Of a DNA stretch of 64,000 bases, positions 59,364 through 64,000 are shown piece after piece. A program made the position numbers and the translations under genes. The number at the start of each line of letters is the position of its first letter. Position 1 is the first letter of the stretch. Source of the DNA: Brachypodium distachyon (lineage: Eukaryota > Streptophyta > Magnoliopsida > Poales > Poaceae); the NCBI RefSeq assembly GCF_000005505.3, contig NC_016135.3, forward strand, positions 16,462,613-16,526,612, read 5' to 3'. Below the pieces are notes generated by a model, which did not search any database, was not told the DNA's origin, and was given only the letters and a program-made list of their open reading frames with translations.

Positions 59364-61000
59364 ATGGCCCCCAAGCGGGCTGGTGACTCGAGGATCGACC
59401 CGCGTGCGGCCCCAACGGCGCACACGCGGTCGCACGACGTGCTAGGTGCGTCGCAGGAACAGGGTGATCCTAAGCCTGCCCGAGCGCAGCCATCACAGCT
59501 GCCACCGCCGCCTCCTCGACTGTCAGCTGATAACCGGCCAAGAGGGCCGGCGGCTCCCATCGCCGGATCAAGCCGCGCGAGCGGCTACAACGCCGCCCAC
59601 GCCTTGCAGCGGGGTGGCCCGCAGGCCGACGAACCACAGCAGCGGCAGCAGCCACACGAGGAGCACGGAGCGTCGCGGGCGACGCCGACCGGCTCTCGTC
59701 CGGCTCAGCCGAGGGTGTCCGGGGATAGAGCGGAGGGCAGCCATTCGGGAAACCGGCAGCCTCTCGCGCAAACCCTGGCGGAGGCCATTATCGCCGCACG
59801 AGTCATGGTGCGCTACGAGCCGCCCTAGGGCACGCCGGCGCACGAGGCATGGAGCGCTGAGTTGGACGCGCTCCTCGCGCTCGCTGCCCAACAGCCACAG
59901 GGCGAATATGGCCCGGCAGGCTCTGGCATCGGGCAGAACCCGGGACGCGGAGGCGCGCCTTGCGCCTCGCAACAAGGGGAAAACCCTCCCCCGCAGGGAG
60001 GCCAGGGGGACGGGGACCCGGAGGGGTCCTCGGACTCGTCACCTACCGTCACATGAGGTGACGCGCGCGGCATCTTGAATGGAGCACCGACGCCGGCGCG
60101 ATGTAGAGCGCCAACGCCCACAGGACCAGGAGGATGCTCCTATGGGCCCTGAGGATGGCTGCACCGCTTTTAAGCGCGAGCTGCGGCGGGTGACATGGCC
60201 CCGCAAGTTCCGAGCACCCGCACGACGGGACCGTCAATCGCAAGGATTTCCTCCTGACCTACACGATGCCATCGGCGCCGACGACAAGGTTAGAGCCAAC
60301 TGGTTCCCGATGGTTCTGAAAGGATCAGGGAGAACCTGGCTGCTCAACCTGCCTGCTGGGTCCATCGCCACTTGGGCGGACCTGCACGAGCAGTTTGTGA
60401 GCGCGTTCCAGGGCGGCTACAAGCGCCCGGGAACGATGGCGGAGCTGCACACTGTAGTGCAGAAGCCGGGAGAGATGTTGCGGAGCTTCGTCAACCGTTT
60501 CTCCAGCCTCTCCTACTCCATCCCGGAGGCGGAGGCTGCTGCCATTGTCAACATCTTCGCCATCAACGTCCGTGACCCCAAGATGCGCGAGAAGCTGAGC
60601 ACGCATCGGATCCGGACGACGCAGGATCTGTACGCCTTGGCGCACAAGTGCGTCATGGCCGAGGAAGGGCGCTTAGCACCCAGAAGAGGGCTCGCAGAAG
60701 AAAAGTTCCCGCAAGCACAGCGGGAAGCAAGTCCTCGCCGCGGAGTCGGGGGCTGCTGCGAGGCCTGCGAAGAAGGCCTCGCCCGGTGGCGGGTCTGGCG
60801 GCAAGCAGGGTGGCGCCCCCTGCTGCGCCATCCACGCCAACTCCACCCACGACGCGCAGGACTGCCGCATCCTGCAGGGTATCAAGCAGCGGCGCGAGCA
60901 GCGCCACGAGGAGCGCCAAGGAGCCGGCGCCTGCTTCAACTGCGGCGACATCGGGCATCTTTCCTGAGGTTGCCGGAACGACCCCAGAGCGGGGCCGAAG
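59364..61000 (+). pseudogene. gag of the second Tat element, interrupted
   Basis: The first frame, 59364-59829, starts MAPKRAGDSRIDPRAAPTA, is Pro/Gln/Arg-rich and ends in TAG. The same kind of sequence continues to about 60,056 (EAWSAELDALLALAAQQPQG) in another segment. The gag core lies at 60,240-60,660: NWFPMVLKGSGRTWLLNL, FVSAFQGGYKRPGTMAEL, MREKLSTHRIRTTQDLYA. After a frameshift near 60,690 the zinc knuckle CFNCGDIGHLS is readable at about 60,931-60,963 in another frame, directly followed by TGA. The 353-codon frame that runs on to 61,140 past the frameshift is therefore spurious after about codon 210. Confidence 0.85.
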
Positions 61001-61021
61001 CCTGCCGGCGGCAACGCCGGC

Positions 61022-64000
61022 ATGGAGGAAGCCCAGGGGAGACGCGGCCAAGCCCGTGCCGGCAGGGAGCGCCCTCCCCGGGGACGAGACAGGGCCCGTG
61101 CCGAGGAGCAGCGCGAGTCCGACTGCACTGGCGGCAATGAGCCGGGCTTCCAGGAGCCCCGCGGCATCGCCTACATCCATGGGGGAGCTTATGCTCTCCC
61201 ATCTCATGGCGCGGTGAAGCGCCTCACCCGCGACATGTGCGCGCTATTGCCGGACGCGGAGCCGCAGCAGCCGCTGAGGGGGTCGCATGTGCCGATCACC
61301 TTCAGCGCCGACGACCACCCAGCGAGGCAGCTGGGTTCAGGGGTCATACCCTTCGTGGTCTCACCGATCATCAGCAACATGACGGTGACCAACGTGCTGG
61401 TGGACAACGGAGAGGGGCTGAACCTCCTGTCCGCTAAGTTGGTGGAGAAACTGCAGTTGCCGGTAGAGCAGCTGAAACCCACTGACCCGTTCCGGGGAGT
61501 GAACCCCGGGATCGTGCGCCCCCTGGGGCGCATCACGCTGCCGGTGACCTTCGGGTCCCGGGAAGCGTTCTGGACCGAGCACGTGGTGTTTGACGTGGCG
61601 CACACCCCGTTGCCCCACAACGGGATCCTTGGTCGGCCAGCGCTAAGTTCATGGCGGCGACCCATTGTGCCTACGGCGTGATGAAGATGCCATCTGTGTA
61701 CGGCGTCCTCTCCATCAGGTGCGATCTCAAGGACGCGGACTGGTGCGTTGGCGAGGTCGTCAGGGCCGCCGCCGGTGACGAAGACATTGCCGGAGACGAA
61801 GGCTCGCCAGGGGACGGCCCGGCGACGATAAAGGTCTGCGCTGCACCGCAAGAGCTTGCTGGGGGAAGCGCAGGCTCGAGCTCATGCCCCGGTAAGGGCC
61901 AGAAGCTCCGGGAGGAGGCCACCAAGGTGAAGAAGTTGCCCCTGCAAGCCGGCAACAAGGAGCGCACCGTCACCGTCGGTGCGAACCTTACTGCCGAATA
62001 GGAAAGCGCCCTCATCACTTTCCTCTGGGAGAACGCGGACGTGTTCGCTTGGGAGCCGTCGGACCTTCCCGGAGTCCCTAGGGAGGTGATTGAGCATCGA
62101 CTTGCGGTGCGCCCGGACGCCCGCCCCGTCAAGCAGAAGGTCCGCCGCCAAGCGCAGGAGCGAAAGGATTTCATCAAGCAAGAGGTGGACAAGCTCAAGG
62201 CTGCCGGGGCTATCAGGGAAGTTCTATACCCAACTTGGTTAGCTAACCCTGTACTAGTACCCAAGGCAGGAAATAAGCTTCGCATGTGTGTATATTTTAC
62301 TGATCTTAACCGTGCATGCCCCAAGGATCCTTTCCCTGTGCCCCGCATCGATCAAATAGTTGATTCCACTGCTAGTTGCGACTTGCTGAGCTTTTTCCGG
62401 CTACCATCAACTCAAGATGGCAATCGAAGACGAGGAGAAAACAACGTTCATCATCCCGGTTGGCTGTTACTATTACACGTTCATGCCTTTCGGGTTGAAG
62501 AACGCGGGTTCAACATTCCAACGCGCGCTGCGCGAGTGTTTGGGACCGGACCCCAGCTAGGCCGGAACGTGGAGGCCTACATGGACGATATCGTCATCAA
62601 ATCAAAGTGCGGGGACTCGCTGATTGATGACCTGCGGGAAACGTTTGATAACCTCCACAGGATCAAACTCAAATTGAATCCTGAGAAGTGCACCTTCGGT
62701 GTAGACTCGGGCCAGCTTCTGGGTTTCTTGGTTTCGCACAGGGGTGTACAAGCCAACCCACGCAAGATAGAAGCTATCGAGGAAATGGAGGCTCCCCGCA
62801 AGGTGAAGGATATCCGGTGCCTCAACGGCTGCGTCGCCACACCAGGCCGCTTCATCTCAAGGTTGGGCGAAGGCGCCCTGCCTTTCTTCAATGTAATGAA
62901 GAAGAAGGGTCCGGTTGACTGGACCCCCGAGGCCGAGGCGGCGTTCCAAGAACTCAAGCAGTACCTGAGGTCGCCGCCCGTCCTCGTCGCCCCCAAGCCG
63001 GGCGAGCCACTGCTACTATACCTAGCAGCGACCGACCAGGTGGTCAGCTCGGTGCTGGTTGCCGAAAGGGAGGAAGATGTTTTGGGGACTGAGGCTGTGA
63101 GGCAGGGGGCTGAACGGCCCCCGGCAACCACCGCAGACCCCGGAACCACCCCCGAGCTGGCAATGTCAGCAACGTGCAGGCGGCTCGTGCAGCATCCGGT
63201 GTACTTCGTTAGCACGGTGGTGCGCGACGCCCGTATGAGGTACCCGCAGGTGCAGAACCTCCTCCTGGGGATTCTGCTCGCGTCCCGCAAGCTGCGCCAC
63301 TACTTTCAGGCGCACCGTGTCACGGTGGCGTCAGGGTTCTGCCTTGAGCGAGCCCTCACCAACCGTGAAGCCACTGGAAGGGTGGCCGAATGGAGGATGG
63401 AGCTGTCAGAGTTCGATCTGCACTTCACCAACTCCAAGAGCATCAAGAGTGTGGCCCTGGTGGACTTCGTCGCCGAGTGGACGTCGACGAGCGTAGAAGA
63501 GGAGGCGCCGGAGACCAGCATGCCAGGCAAGCTAGACGAAGGCCACTGGGTCCTCTACTTCGACGGCGCATTCAGTCTCCAGGGAGCCGGCGCCGGGGTC
63601 GTCATCGAGTCACCGATGAGGGATCAGTTGAGGTTCGCTGTCCAACTCGATTTCCCGAACTCCACAAACAACACGGCAGAGTACGAGGGTTTGCTCGCCG
63701 GGTTGCGGGCGGCAATCGCCCTGGACATCAAGCGCCTGGTCGTTCGCGGGGACTCCCAGCTCATGATCAACCAGGTTTACAAGGATTACAACTTCCCGCA
63801 GAGGACACGGTACGTGGAAGAAGTCCGCAAGCTAGAACGCAAGTTCAAGGGTTTGCGATTCGAGCACGTCAAGCGAAAGGACAACTTCACAGCTGACAAG
63901 CTGTCCAAAATGGCAGCGGAACGCCGGAAGCCTCCGGCGGGGGTGTTCTGGCACAGGCAAGCTGCGCCCTCAGTCGCCCCCGAGCCAACTGCCGGGGAAG
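61022..64000 (+). pseudogene. pol of the second Tat element: protease, RT, two RNase H domains (incomplete)
   Basis: Protease: VLVDNGEGLNLLSAKLVE at about 61,396-61,449, with the D-T/S-G site altered to DNGEG. RT runs 62,000-62,830 (KLRMCVYFTDLNRACPKD). At 62,384-62,405 LLSF runs directly into SGYHQLK in a shifted frame, so motif A including its catalytic Asp is deleted; YMDD at 62,578-62,590 is intact. From about 62,565 to the window end the frame is open. It encodes the RT tail, the first RNase H (VSSVLVAEREEDV...) with a proline-rich insertion at about 63,080-63,170, and the second RNase H (LYFDGAFSLQGAGAGVV, EYEGLLAGLRAAIALD, RGDSQLMINQV, NFTADKLSKMA). Integrase should follow beyond 64,000. 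One stop lies at about 62,557 (GPDPS then TAG). Confidence 0.88.

Larger units (their letters stand above)
58413..64000 (+). mobile_element. Second Tat-type gypsy retrotransposon, inserted into the chromovirus RT, runs off the window
   Basis: The 5' LTR starts TGTCACGCCAGTGGCACCCG at 58413, in the middle of the minus-strand RT gene. The preceding CATAC (58408-58412) would be the target duplication. The order LTR, gag, protease, RT, RNase H, second RNase H matches the Tat element at 34,038, but the family and codon use differ (much higher GC). The 3' part lies beyond the window. Confidence 0.9.

Noticed and set aside
60690..61140. C-terminal third of the 353-codon ORF in the second Tat gag
   Set aside because: After a frameshift near 60,690 this frame is Arg/Pro-rich nonsense. 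The true zinc knuckle is read in another frame at about 60,931.

Overview
This is a piece of a large plant nuclear genome, almost certainly a grass and probably a pooid (Brachypodium or Triticeae relative). The clues are spliced genes with GT-AG introns, Stowaway MITEs with grass-type CTCCCTCCGT ends, a Tourist MITE with TTA duplications, a CACTA element ending in CACTACTACAAAA, and nested Ty1/copia and Ty3/gypsy retrotransposons. The species is an inference.

Region 1 (1-25,000) is the genic part. A minus-strand gene (177-5,111) encodes a TEX10/IPI1-like ARM-repeat protein of 60S ribosome maturation. A plus-strand two-exon gene (11,596-12,039) encodes a 110-residue precursor of an RGF/GOLVEN/CLEL sulfated peptide hormone. 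A minus-strand gene (12,978-16,739, with a 5' leader reaching about 18,240) encodes a protein related to the plant 'gar2-related' family. Small elements lie between them: a 5'-truncated LINE that split an older MITE (5,865-8,396), a Tourist MITE (8,599-9,098), three Stowaway MITEs, a Mutator-like MITE with a perfect 9-bp duplication, decayed ~85-bp repeats, and a solo LTR with intact AAAAC duplications (24,261-25,085).

Region 2 (27,354-46,845) is a stack of retrotransposons. It starts with a decayed minus-strand copia element. Next comes a 93-bp scrap of a CACTA element, and then a plus-strand Tat-lineage gypsy element with 5' LTR, gag, protease, RT, two RNase H domains and integrase. Downstream of pol this element carries an antisense, intron-containing gene of the 'putative gypsy type transposon' family. 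That gene has its own TATA box, and a 64-bp tandem array lies in one of its introns. The element has no 3' LTR; a second copia fragment follows instead.

Region 3 (47,979-64,000) starts with a CACTA element that holds a solo LTR of the same Tat family. It is cut off by a minus-strand chromovirus, which is itself interrupted in its RT gene by another Tat-type gypsy element running off the window.

Every mobile element shows stops, frameshifts or deletions. All five reverse transcriptases have a lesion at or over a catalytic aspartate. The most informative observation is that the Tat LTRs at 34,038 and 48,544 share the same CACTA flank and the same TAGCC duplication, so they descend from one insertion event that was later duplicated. 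I found no tRNA, rRNA, CRISPR array or recognisable miRNA precursor.
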